Shown here: positions 9,698-16,900 of the stretch, in pieces
Position numbering within the stretch: the stretch's first letter is position 1
Layout of the letters: each line of letters begins with the position of its first letter
From: Lachnospiraceae bacterium
GTDB taxonomy: Bacteria > Bacillota > Clostridia > Lachnospirales > Lachnospiraceae
DNA: 64,000 bases
Assembly: GCA_017463225.1 (NCBI GenBank)
Contig: JAFTPO010000056.1
Location: 1-64,000, forward strand
Direction of reading: 5' to 3'
Position numbers and translations under genes: made by a program
The notes under the pieces: generated by a model
Told to the model about the DNA's origin: nothing
Database searches by the model: none
What the model saw: the letters and a program-made list of their open reading frames with translations, nothing else

Positions 9698-10060
9698 TTA
9701 ATTGTTGTCAAGCTTTATACCTGAAACCACAACATTAACTACTCCTACGGTAAGTCCTGTCATATTCTCAATAGCCTGCTTAACCTTAACCTGAATCTCC
9801 TCTGACACCTTCTTAATAGCTGTGCCATACTTAATCTCAACAGAAATATCTGCGTTTACTACTCCATCAACGATATCAACCTTTACACCGTTAGCCAAAT
9901 TCTTCTTTCCAAGCTTGCTGACAAGCTCTTTAGAAATATTACCTGTAAGCTTAGATACTCCGTCTACCTCTATAGCAGCGATACCGGCAATAGATGCAAC
10001 TACACCATCTGCTATACTTATATTTCCAATCTTTGCCTCGTTATTAGCATTATCTCCCAT
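9698..10060 (-). CDS. Asp23/YqhY-family envelope-linked protein
   Basis: The 120-aa protein belongs to the Asp23/Gls24 family (DUF322): IGNISIADGVVASIAGIAAIEVDGV at the start and a central strand-rich VDIVDGVVNADISVEIKYG, followed by VSEEIQVKVKQAIENMTG. In B. subtilis YqhY sits in the same place, next to accBC and nusB, and has been linked to fatty-acid synthesis homeostasis; acc genes are absent here. It is the first gene of a long operon and has a strong promoter within an inverted repeat directly upstream. Confidence 0.92.
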   Translation of the reverse strand: MGDNANNEAKIGNISIADGVVASIAGIAAIEVDGVSKLTGNISKELVSKLGKKNLANGVKVDIVDGVVNADISVEIKYGTAIKKVSEEIQVKVKQAIENMTGLTVGVVNVVVSGIKLDNN

Positions 10061-10073
10061 TTATAATTCCTCC

Positions 10074-10123
10074 TTATCATAAATAAATAGCTATTTATAA
10101 TTATACCCAATTATTTATGATAA
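10074..10123. repeat. 13-bp perfect inverted repeat around the asp23-family promoter
   Basis: TTATCATAAATAA (10074-10086) is repeated inverted at 10111-10123, with a 24-base spacer. One arm lies inside the -35/-10 spacer of the promoter, the other overlaps the end of the ribosome site of the Asp23-family gene. A second 12-bp palindrome, AAATAGCTATTT, is nested at 10085-10096 near the expected transcription start. The first arm lies upstream of the start point, which favours a DNA operator over an RNA hairpin; this is inference. Confidence 0.7.
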
Positions 10124-10128
10124 TGCAA
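10100..10128 (-). promoter_or_regulatory. SigA-type promoter for asp23-nusB-...-recN operon
   Basis: On the minus strand TTGCAT and a consensus TATAAT are separated by exactly 17 bases, about 40 bases upstream of the Asp23-family start codon. It lies just after the spoIIIAH stop, so it uncouples the vegetative operon from the sporulation operon. Confidence 0.8.
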
Positions 10129-10132
10129 CAAA

Positions 10133-10759
10133 TTAAGGAGCCAAGGAAATAGTAACCATATCTATAGTACATCCGGTCTTTCTAACCACAACATCCTCTA
10201 TCTGAGCCTTTTCCTCCTCGGTTAATGCTTCCTTTCCTACAACAACATCAACAGAGCTATCACCTATAGTAACCATAACATCTGCTAATCCCTTAGCTAA
10301 TAGCATAGTTTCAATCTCTGTCTCCAGCTCCATGTTCTCAGTCAGCTTGATGTACGCATCTGTGGCAGACTGAACTGCTGCCTCATCCATACCATCAGAA
10401 TTCATAATCTCTAAATAGTTTTCCTTTGCCTTTGAACGTGTCTGCTCTCTGCTAAGCTTAATATTTACCATGCTTGATGAAGTAGTATCTGCGGAAGTAA
10501 GCACAGCCTCTCCGATAGAATCCTCATCAGAATTTAACTGAATATGCTCCTCACTTTCCACATCATCCATAGTCACCTCGCCTGAGGCCACATCGAATTC
10601 ATTTTCAGCAAATGCTGCCTCACTTCCCGTTGCAATTCCTTCTGAATTTCTCTGTCCTAAATCTAATTTGTTTCCGCCAAAATTTATGTAACCTGCTATT
10701 CCCAGTAATACTGCCAAAGCACCTATAACCATCTGATTCTTCTTTACTATTTTCTTCAA
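10133..10759 (-). CDS. spoIIIAH: Stage III sporulation protein AH
   Basis: SpoIIIAH is the mother-cell half of the SpoIIIAH-SpoIIQ channel that spans the two membranes around the engulfed forespore. The 208-aa protein has one N-terminal membrane segment (about residues 8-24), an acidic linker, and a C-terminal EscJ/PrgK-like ring-building domain (about 105-208) with ENYLEIMNSDGMDEAAVQ and the VVVGKEALTEEEKAQIEDVV segment. It is the last gene of the eight-gene spoIIIA operon. Confidence 0.93.
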   Translation of the reverse strand: MKKIVKKNQMVIGALAVLLGIAGYINFGGNKLDLGQRNSEGIATGSEAAFAENEFDVASGEVTMDDVESEEHIQLNSDEDSIGEAVLTSADTTSSSMVNIKLSREQTRSKAKENYLEIMNSDGMDEAAVQSATDAYIKLTENMELETEIETMLLAKGLADVMVTIGDSSVDVVVGKEALTEEEKAQIEDVVVRKTGCTIDMVTISLAP

Positions 10760-10773
10760 GATATAAATCCCCC

Positions 10774-11187
10774 TTATTTTTTTATAACTGCCACCTTATG
10801 TGCAGGTAGGTCAAATAGCGCACATACAGCAAATGCTATATCTCCTCGCGCTGCCTCATCCTCAACATCGGCCACGATTAGTACTCCATCAACCTGCATT
10901 TCCTTTTCATCATACATATCTCCCTGGTCTGATGACTCTTTGAGATGAACCATGACCTCCATAGTGCCCTCACCATAGGATTTTTCTAATATGACATTAA
11001 GCTTTTCCTCATAGTAGGCTGCAGATTCTTGATAAGTATCATAGCGCTGTCCTGCTTCCCCATCAGCATCTAAGCTTTTGGATGCTTTATCTTGATCCAT
11101 AGGAATTACTACAATAAGTAGTAATAGCCCTATTAATATTATGGTTATAATCTTACTAATATTCTCTTTTTTTAGCTTCAACTCCAT
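10774..11187 (-). CDS. spoIIIAG: Stage III sporulation protein AG (short form)
   Basis: SpoIIIAG forms a large ring of the engulfment channel. The protein has an N-terminal membrane segment (about 12-29), YEEKLNVILEKSYGEGTMEVMVHL, and a C-terminal GVLIVADVEDEAARGDIAFAV...LPAHKVAVIKK that closes the ring-building fold. At 137 aa it is much shorter than B. subtilis SpoIIIAG (about 229 aa); the part missing lies between these two segments, where the B. subtilis protein has its beta-triangle insertion. Position between spoIIIAF and spoIIIAH supports the call. Confidence 0.88.
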   Translation of the reverse strand: MELKLKKENISKIITIILIGLLLLIVVIPMDQDKASKSLDADGEAGQRYDTYQESAAYYEEKLNVILEKSYGEGTMEVMVHLKESSDQGDMYDEKEMQVDGVLIVADVEDEAARGDIAFAVCALFDLPAHKVAVIKK

Positions 11188-11191
11188 AACT

Positions 11192-11689
11192 TCACCGTCT
11201 TACAACATATATATTATCCATTTTTAAATTATAGACTTCTGAGATATACTTTTTTATATTTTCTTCTTGAAATGACCTTTCCATAGTATTGGTTTCGCCC
11301 ACATAAACCCTGCAATTAAGAAGCTTATTATCATCATCTGTCACTACACTAACCTGTGTAACTTCCAGTCCCCTGTCATTTAGCTCCTGTTTAATTCCTT
11401 CACTTATTCCAAGCTGAAGATAATCACAGGTTTCAGCTGTACCGGGCTCACCTAAGCTATACTCATCAAAATTTATCTGGCTTTCAGAGTAAACTCTATT
11501 AATCAGTCCATAAAGCTCTTTTTCATCATAGCTAAAAATAAAGCTCATAGGCTTGATAATTATAATAATAGCAACCAGTCCCGTCACCAGTCTAATGTGC
11601 TTCTTATAGCTGCCTGATGGAGAAAGGTTAATGATTGCTCCTGCAAAAATAAGATATACTATAAGATTTTTCATCCAACCATATAACAT
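11192..11689 (-). CDS. spoIIIAF: Stage III sporulation protein AF
   Basis: Two N-terminal membrane segments (about residues 7-24 and 32-51, with the family-like RLVTGLVAIIIIIKPM) precede a soluble domain of about 110 residues that likely takes the ring-building fold described for SpoIIIAF. The 165-aa protein has the AAGGAG ribosome site upstream. It is part of the mother-cell complex with SpoIIIAG and SpoIIIAH. Recognition rests on topology, the N-terminal signature and strict operon position. Confidence 0.88.
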   Translation of the reverse strand: MLYGWMKNLIVYLIFAGAIINLSPSGSYKKHIRLVTGLVAIIIIIKPMSFIFSYDEKELYGLINRVYSESQINFDEYSLGEPGTAETCDYLQLGISEGIKQELNDRGLEVTQVSVVTDDDNKLLNCRVYVGETNTMERSFQEENIKKYISEVYNLKMDNIYVVRR

Positions 11690-11701
11690 ATACTCTCCTT
11701 A

Positions 11702-12826
11702 TCAAACTCCCTTTGCCGAATATGCAACTATAGCTATAGTCAGCATGAACAAAACCACTGAGCTAAAAATAGTTTGAAGTAACAGCTGATTCCCCCTTGC
11801 AAGAGCCTCTACGCCTTCCACATACCTTCTCTCACCAATGGGCTGAATCATAGCCGAAGTAATTCTCACAGTTAGCATTATAACCAGCAATTTAATTATA
11901 GGCGCAAGAACAACTATAAGGAGTATCACAATCCCAGCCACACCTATACTATTTTTCACCACTACTCCTGCACCTAAAAATGTTCCTGTCAATGCATTTA
12001 CCATACCTCCACCAGGCAATAATGTAGCTACTCTATTTACCGTATTTCTTCCCAATGCATCAATCTGTGGCTCTACAAGACCCTTTATCAAATTAAGGCC
12101 TACTATAAAGTACACCACTGTTTTCAAAACCCAATTGACCAGGTTCATAACTAAAGCACTGAGCTTAGAGAAGCTATCCTCTTGATTTAGATTATTTACC
12201 AGGGATATGATTACATAGAATTTAATCATAGGAATGATAAACTTAAGAATTACTACCTGAACCAACCATATTCCCACCATAACAACTTCATACATCCCAA
12301 CCGAAGCCACACTTTGCCCTACAAAATTCATGGCAAGGGCATACAGTGGAACTATAATTTTAATGGTGGTTAGTATTTTTTCTATGGAAGCTGACACCAT
12401 ATCCATGGTCCCAACAAAGGAAAGCAGTAGCATAGAGGTTATAATCAGATATGTTATATAAAATCCATTTTCACTTACAAAGCCTGTCCCAAAGGAATTT
12501 GCAAGATTTACAAATATTGAGCCAAGCAAAACAACTATAACTATCTGCAGCATTAATTCTCTGTTGAAAACTATTTCACCTATAAGCTGCTCCTTTAATA
12601 TACTCATCAGTTGTTCCCCAACATATCCACCTTCTCCAGATACTATATCTTCTATCAGGCCTTTCAAATTTAGGTTAATGTTTTCTTGTCTGAGAAGCTT
12701 CTCAGTGTTATCCAGATTTAATATTTCATATATTTCCTGATAACTGGATTCATAATCCGTATCATATATGTAGTCTTCTTCTAATTCCTCTCTAGTGCTA
12801 TTCCAAATCCATCCAAACGAAAGCAC
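11702..12826 (-). CDS. spoIIIAE: Stage III sporulation protein AE
   Basis: This polytopic membrane protein is the largest of the SpoIIIA complex and resembles a permease. After a soluble acidic N-terminus of about 85 residues there are seven or more membrane segments (ELMLQIVIVVLLGSIFVNL first), with the conserved stretch around TLLPGGGMVNALTGTFLGAG. I chose the GTG at 12826, 7 bases after GGGAGG; the upstream TTG at 12841 would place that ribosome site inside the gene. With either start no signal peptide is visible. Confidence 0.92.
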   Translation of the reverse strand: MLSFGWIWNSTREELEEDYIYDTDYESSYQEIYEILNLDNTEKLLRQENINLNLKGLIEDIVSGEGGYVGEQLMSILKEQLIGEIVFNRELMLQIVIVVLLGSIFVNLANSFGTGFVSENGFYITYLIITSMLLLSFVGTMDMVSASIEKILTTIKIIVPLYALAMNFVGQSVASVGMYEVVMVGIWLVQVVILKFIIPMIKFYVIISLVNNLNQEDSFSKLSALVMNLVNWVLKTVVYFIVGLNLIKGLVEPQIDALGRNTVNRVATLLPGGGMVNALTGTFLGAGVVVKNSIGVAGIVILLIVVLAPIIKLLVIMLTVRITSAMIQPIGERRYVEGVEALARGNQLLLQTIFSSVVLFMLTIAIVAYSAKGV

Positions 12827-12844
12827 CCTAAAACCTCCCAAAAG

Positions 12845-13252
12845 CTACATTAAACCTGTTATACTCTCTACCAGGCTCAGCAATATAGGCAGTGATACCA
12901 TAAGCATGGTGAGCTTTCCCATAAGCTCAATCTGAGATGCAACTGCTCCATAGCCTGCATCTCTGCTTATTCCTGCTGCAAATTCACAGATATAAGCTAT
13001 CCCAATAAGTTTAATAAGTATTATGATATAGCCCTTATCAACATCTATACTATCCGTGATACCTTTTAAGGAGTCTACAATATACCTTAATCTGTCTATA
13101 CAAAGAGAAATAACCGTTAAACCTAGGGCTACACTTATCAGACTGCTAAACTCCGGACTTTTTGCCTTTAAGCTAAGGGCAAAGATTACACCTATTATGA
13201 CAAAAGCCATAACAACTCCCATGCTCATTCTAAGCCTGGCACCTCCCTGCAT
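12845..13252 (-). CDS. spoIIIAD: Stage III sporulation protein AD
   Basis: A small membrane protein of the SpoIIIA channel with about four hydrophobic segments and the conserved core IKLIGIAYICEFAAGISRDA followed by GYGAVASQIELMGKLTML. The start is uncertain: the ATG at 13252 overlaps the spoIIIAC stop (TAATATG) and allows stop-restart translation; a TTG at 13264 and an ATG at 13228 are alternatives. Length matches B. subtilis SpoIIIAD (about 133 aa). Confidence 0.9.
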   Translation of the reverse strand: MQGGARLRMSMGVVMAFVIIGVIFALSLKAKSPEFSSLISVALGLTVISLCIDRLRYIVDSLKGITDSIDVDKGYIIILIKLIGIAYICEFAAGISRDAGYGAVASQIELMGKLTMLMVSLPILLSLVESITGLM

Positions 13253-13253
13253 A

Positions 13254-13448
13254 TTAGAATTCAAATAGTCTATTTATATCGGAAAACAACTGGTATACAT
13301 ATGGTATAATCCAAGTTAACACAATAATAAGACCTGCTAAGGAAACCAGGTACGCATGATCATCTCTTCCTGAATGCTTTAGCACCTGGTTTAGCAGGGA
13401 TACAATTATACCAACCGCTCCAATTTTAAAAATTAATTCTATAGTCAC
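13254..13448 (-). CDS. spoIIIAC: Stage III sporulation protein AC
   Basis: This 64-aa protein has two membrane helices (about residues 3-20 and 31-56) joined by LKHSGRDDHAYLVSLAG, the hallmark of SpoIIIAC. It belongs to the engulfment-channel complex. It lies 15 bases after spoIIIAB and its stop codon overlaps the start region of spoIIIAD. Confidence 0.93.
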   Translation of the reverse strand: MTIELIFKIGAVGIIVSLLNQVLKHSGRDDHAYLVSLAGLIIVLTWIIPYVYQLFSDINRLFEF

Positions 13449-13463
13449 CCTTACCCCACCTTT

Positions 13464-13979
13464 CTAAAGCAATGCAATAACTGTCATAATACCTCCCAGC
13501 AGACAAACTACTACAGCATTCTTCATACGTACCCCTAGATCCTTGTCCAAGGATAAAACATGGGCATGAACCATTTCTAATTCCCTCCTAAGATTCATCT
13601 GCTGACTTTCTATATCAAGATATCCCAGTGCCTTTCCCACATCCTGTAATTGCTCCAAATCCTTATAACTAAGACAGGTAACTGCATGCAGGTTATCTAA
13701 GGATTTCTTCCACATATTGTATAAATCAATGTGAGAGTTATACTCCAAAGGGCTGTCCTGCTCACTGCCAGCACGTATATCCTGAACAAGTCCATATAAC
13801 CAGTCTCTAAAGGGCTGTCCGGATTTATCTGCCACACGGCTTAATGCCTCATCTATAGTAGAATGCCTGACTCGAAGTTCTCCCTCTAAAAAGGATAATA
13901 TTCGTTCTATCTCTTGAAGCTCTCTAATTCGTCCTTTCATGTTGAGAGCTATGCGTATTCCCAACGATAAGCTTCCCAC
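13464..13979 (-). CDS. spoIIIAB: Stage III sporulation protein AB
   Basis: The 171-aa protein matches SpoIIIAB: an N-terminal hydrophobic stretch, then RIRELQEIERILSFLEGELRVRHSTIDEALSRVA, and a C-terminal membrane segment (AVVVCLLGGIMTVIALL). The family resembles GspF-like parts of secretion systems. It follows spoIIIAA by 20 bases and precedes spoIIIAC. Confidence 0.92.
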   Translation of the reverse strand: MGSLSLGIRIALNMKGRIRELQEIERILSFLEGELRVRHSTIDEALSRVADKSGQPFRDWLYGLVQDIRAGSEQDSPLEYNSHIDLYNMWKKSLDNLHAVTCLSYKDLEQLQDVGKALGYLDIESQQMNLRRELEMVHAHVLSLDKDLGVRMKNAVVVCLLGGIMTVIALL

Positions 13980-13999
13980 TATGACAAGTACAACACCTA

Positions 14000-14944
14000 T
14001 TAATTTGCTACCGAAAGTAATGGCATATATAATTCATTTCCCCTTTCATCGAAAATATTGCCTATAGTTCCTACACCTTCATCTCCATCAATGACTATGT
14101 ACCTGTCAAACATTTTTAACTCCACCAGACTTCTTAAAACCGGTCTGGTTCTAATATCATCAATATTTGTTCCGTGAATGGTGGCCAATATGCTACATCC
14201 GCAATTTATAACATAATTGATAGCCTCTACATCCTGTCTGTCACCTATCTCGTCCACAGCAATCACCTTAGGATTCATACTTCTTAACAGCATAAGCATA
14301 CCCGAAGCCTTAGGACATCCATCCAAAACGTCTGTCCTCATCCCTAACGACCTTTGAGGCACACCCTGATAACAGGCAGCAAGCTCCGATCTCTCATCCA
14401 CCACACCAACATTCACACCTGTCATCATACTGCTTCCATCTGATAACAGTCTGACCAAGTCTCTTAGCAAAGTGGTTTTACCACAGCCAGGAGGAGAAAC
14501 TATTAATGTATTTAACACTCTCTGCTTGTCTATAATGTATGGCAAACATTTAATGCCACATCCCTTAACCTCGTGGGACACTCGTATATTCAAAAAAGAT
14601 ATATGTTTCATAGATTTTATTCTCCCGTCCTCTAGTATTACCTGTCCAGCGAAGCCTACTCTATGTCCACCTTTTACTGTAATGAAGCCTTGCCGAATCT
14701 CATTCTCATAGGCATAAAGAGAATATCCTGATATTAAATCCAGTGTAGTTCTAATATCCTCTTGTTTTACTATATAACCAGCCCCTGCATCATCAGGTAA
14801 AACATACTCTCCGTGACTATACAGCAAGAGGATAGGCTCATTTATTCTAAGTCTAACCTCCAGTAAATTCTGCTCATCAATATTTTGTCTACTGAATATG
14901 TATCTAATTCCAGGGGATAGTAATCCTCTTATACCTATGTCCAT
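14000..14944 (-). CDS. spoIIIAA: Stage III sporulation protein AA (ATPase)
   Basis: This secretion-type ATPase is thought to power the SpoIIIA-SpoIIQ channel. Walker A is SPPGCGKTTLLRD (about residue 150) and Walker B is VIAVDEIGDRQD, with the SGYSLYAYENEIRQGFITV and HRVGFAGQV segments before. I chose the ATG at 14944 because AAGAGG lies 8 bases upstream; an in-frame GTG at 14953 overlaps that ribosome site. First gene of the spoIIIA operon, divergent from efp. In B. subtilis the operon is SigE-dependent; the AT-rich repeats upstream (14955-14995) do not give a clear single match. Confidence 0.95.
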   Translation of the reverse strand: MDIGIRGLLSPGIRYIFSRQNIDEQNLLEVRLRINEPILLLYSHGEYVLPDDAGAGYIVKQEDIRTTLDLISGYSLYAYENEIRQGFITVKGGHRVGFAGQVILEDGRIKSMKHISFLNIRVSHEVKGCGIKCLPYIIDKQRVLNTLIVSPPGCGKTTLLRDLVRLLSDGSSMMTGVNVGVVDERSELAACYQGVPQRSLGMRTDVLDGCPKASGMLMLLRSMNPKVIAVDEIGDRQDVEAINYVINCGCSILATIHGTNIDDIRTRPVLRSLVELKMFDRYIVIDGDEGVGTIGNIFDERGNELYMPLLSVAN

Positions 14945-15012
14945 AATTAACACCTCTTAATATGTATATGCTGATATGCTATAAATATGCTCTCGCTTCT
15001 GGGAAAAAATAG

Positions 15013-15041
15013 TTGAAAAATTGTATTAGTTATATTACAAT
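15013..15041 (+). promoter_or_regulatory. SigA-type promoter of efp
   Basis: TTGAAA (15013-15018) and TACAAT (15036-15041) are separated by 17 bases. The start point would lie near 15048, about 24 bases before the efp ATG, which has an AAGGAGG site at 15059-15065. Confidence 0.75.
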
Positions 15042-15071
15042 ATCTTATATGCGATTTTAAGGAGGATTATT

Positions 15072-15629
15072 ATGGTTTCAGCAGGCGATTTTAGAAATGG
15101 TGTTACTCTTGAGTTAGAGGGTAACATATATCAGATTATCGAATTCCAGCATGTAAAGCCAGGTAAGGGAGCAGCTTTCGTTAGAACAAAGCTTAAGAAC
15201 ATCAAGTCAGGCGGTGTAGTTGAGAAGACTTTCCGTCCTACAGAGAAGTTCCCTAAGGCACATATCGATAGAAAGGATATGCAGTACTTATATTCAGATG
15301 GTGATTTATACAACTTTATGGATATGGAGACTTACGAGCAGATAGCTCTTAACGCAGACGTTATCGGAGATGCATTAAAGTTCGTTAAGGAAAACGATAC
15401 TTGTAAGATTGCTTCTCACAATGGACAGGTGTTTGCAGTAGAGCCACCTCTCTTTGTTGAGCTTCTTATCACTGAGTGTGAGCCAGGTGTTAAGGGAGAT
15501 ACTGCTACAGGTGCTACAAAGCCATGTACAGTAGAGACTGGTGCTACTCTCAATGTACCACTCTTCGTTAACCAGGGTGATACAATTAAGATTGATACAA
15601 GAACAGGTGAGTATCTTTCAAGGGTTTAA
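15072..15629 (+). CDS. efp: Translation elongation factor P
   Basis: EF-P rescues ribosomes stalled at polyproline. The 185-aa protein has the three-domain layout: KOW-like domain I with the modification-loop region [14 protein letters not shown], then the OB domains, ending in [21 protein letters not shown]. The loop has Lys at the site that is modified or left as Lys depending on lineage. It is one of few plus-strand genes; it diverges from spoIIIAA and converges on the peptidase gene. Confidence 0.97.
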   Translation: MVSAGDFRNGVTLELEGNIYQIIEFQHVKPGKGAAFVRTKLKNIKSGGVVEKTFRPTEKFPKAHIDRKDMQYLYSDGDLYNFMDMETYEQIALNADVIGDALKFVKENDTCKIASHNGQVFAVEPPLFVELLITECEPGVKGDTATGATKPCTVETGATLNVPLFVNQGDTIKIDTRTGEYLSRV

Positions 15630-15646
15630 TACAGTAACTTTATAAT

Positions 15647-15682
15647 AAAAATGGACAAGGATTAAAATCCTTGTCCATTTTT
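15647..15682. terminator. Bidirectional terminator between efp and M24 peptidase gene
   Basis: A perfect 16-bp stem (15647-15662 with 15667-15682) with a 4-base loop starts with A4 and ends with T5, so a U-tract follows the hairpin in both directions. It lies 18 bases after the efp stop and 2 bases after the end of the peptidase gene on the other strand. Confidence 0.92.
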
Positions 15683-15683
15683 A

Positions 15684-16784
15684 TTACATCAATATCAATA
15701 CCTTTGGCGAAGAAGCCAAATTCTCATATCCATCTTCCGTTACCACTATAAGATCTTCTATTCTTACTCCAAACTCTCCAGGCAGATATATTCCCGGTTC
15801 TACGGAAAGTACCATTCCAGGCTCTAAAACAACATCACAGGTTCTGGAGAATCTTGGTTCCTCGTGAATGTATAAGCCTACACCATGCCCCAAGCCATGT
15901 CCAAAATACTCTCCATAGCCGGCAGATGCAATATAATCTCTTGCAATCTTATCTATATCAGAGCATATCATTCCCGGCTTAATACATTTGAGAGCTTCCT
16001 TCTGAGCATTTAATACAACTGTATAAACCTCCAGCTGTTTTTCTGTCATCTCATCACCCATATAGACAGTTCTGGTCATATCTGAACAGTATCCCTTATA
16101 TATACAGCCAAAATCCATCGTCACAAAGTCACCATCCTCAATAACCTTATCTGTAGGAACAGCATGAGGCATAGAGGAATTCTTACCGGAAGCTACTATA
16201 GTATCAAAGCTAAGTCTATCTGCTCCTAAGCTCTTCATAGCATATTCCAGCTCTAAAGCCACTTCCTTTTCAGTCATCCCCACTTCCATAGTATTAAGGA
16301 TATGCTCAAAAGCCTTATCTCCTATGGCTTCTGCCTCGGCTATAAGCAGTATCTCTTCTTTAGACTTTACCATACGAAGCTTATCTATCTGGTCATTAAG
16401 CTCCACCAGCTCTACTATCTCTTCTAAATTATCTCTAAATGCTTTGTACTGACTGTAGGATATGGATTTGTCCTCAAAACCGCATCGAAGTTTTTCAGCA
16501 TTATTGATATTGTTACAATACTTTTCATTTAGAATACGTCTAATAGTCTTGGAATATCCATCTAGCGCAATATCTATAACTTTAAATTCCGGTGCTTCTA
16601 TCTCAGCCTGCTCAGTATATCTGGAATCAGTGAGCAAATATCTGTCATCTTCTAGTATTAGAACAACTCCTGTATGACCCTTGTAGCCTGTTAAATAATG
16701 TATATTGTAACCATCAGTTAGTATTATGCCATGTAGATTGTTGTTCTTTATAACATCATTTAATCTCGTATATCGTTTTTCCAT
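15684..16784 (-). CDS. M24-family Xaa-Pro aminopeptidase
   Basis: This cytosolic dinuclear-metal peptidase releases N-terminal residues next to proline. The 366-aa protein has an N-terminal creatinase-like domain (about 1-130) and the M24 catalytic domain with the five metal ligands: two Asp in MDFGCIYKGYCSDMTRT, His in GHGLGHGVGL, Glu in LSVEPGIY and Glu in GVRIEDLIVV. B. subtilis has the homologue yqhT next to efp, in tandem; here the two genes converge. Confidence 0.94.
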   Translation of the reverse strand: MEKRYTRLNDVIKNNNLHGIILTDGYNIHYLTGYKGHTGVVLILEDDRYLLTDSRYTEQAEIEAPEFKVIDIALDGYSKTIRRILNEKYCNNINNAEKLRCGFEDKSISYSQYKAFRDNLEEIVELVELNDQIDKLRMVKSKEEILLIAEAEAIGDKAFEHILNTMEVGMTEKEVALELEYAMKSLGADRLSFDTIVASGKNSSMPHAVPTDKVIEDGDFVTMDFGCIYKGYCSDMTRTVYMGDEMTEKQLEVYTVVLNAQKEALKCIKPGMICSDIDKIARDYIASAGYGEYFGHGLGHGVGLYIHEEPRFSRTCDVVLEPGMVLSVEPGIYLPGEFGVRIEDLIVVTEDGYENLASSPKVLILM

Positions 16785-16814
16785 ATGATTGTTCCTCCTA
16801 AGGGTGGATATTGA

Positions 16815-16843
16815 ATTACATTACCTTGAATACTGTAACACAA
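16815..16843 (-). promoter_or_regulatory. Candidate promoter of the M24 peptidase gene
   Basis: On the minus strand TTGTGT and TGTAAT are 17 bases apart, about 30 bases before the ATG, which has an AGGAGG site. A second, overlapping candidate (TTGTAG-17-TACAGT) lies slightly upstream. Confidence 0.5.
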
Positions 16844-16863
16844 GTTTTACTTAACTACAAGAA

Positions 16864-16891
16864 AAGAGGTGAAGATTTCTCTTCACCTCTT
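16864..16891 (-). terminator. Terminator of the type IV pilus operon
   Basis: A perfect 12-bp stem (16864-16875 with 16880-16891) with a 4-base loop is followed on the minus strand by TTTTC. It lies 9 bases after the stop of the 1976-aa gene, the last gene of the pilus locus. Confidence 0.88.
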
Positions 16892-16900
16892 GGATTTGTT

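Noticed and set aside
14954-15012. A SigE promoter for the spoIIIA operon
   Set aside because: Several CATAT-like motifs overlap here and none gives a -35/-10 pair at a convincing spacing, so no single site is reported.
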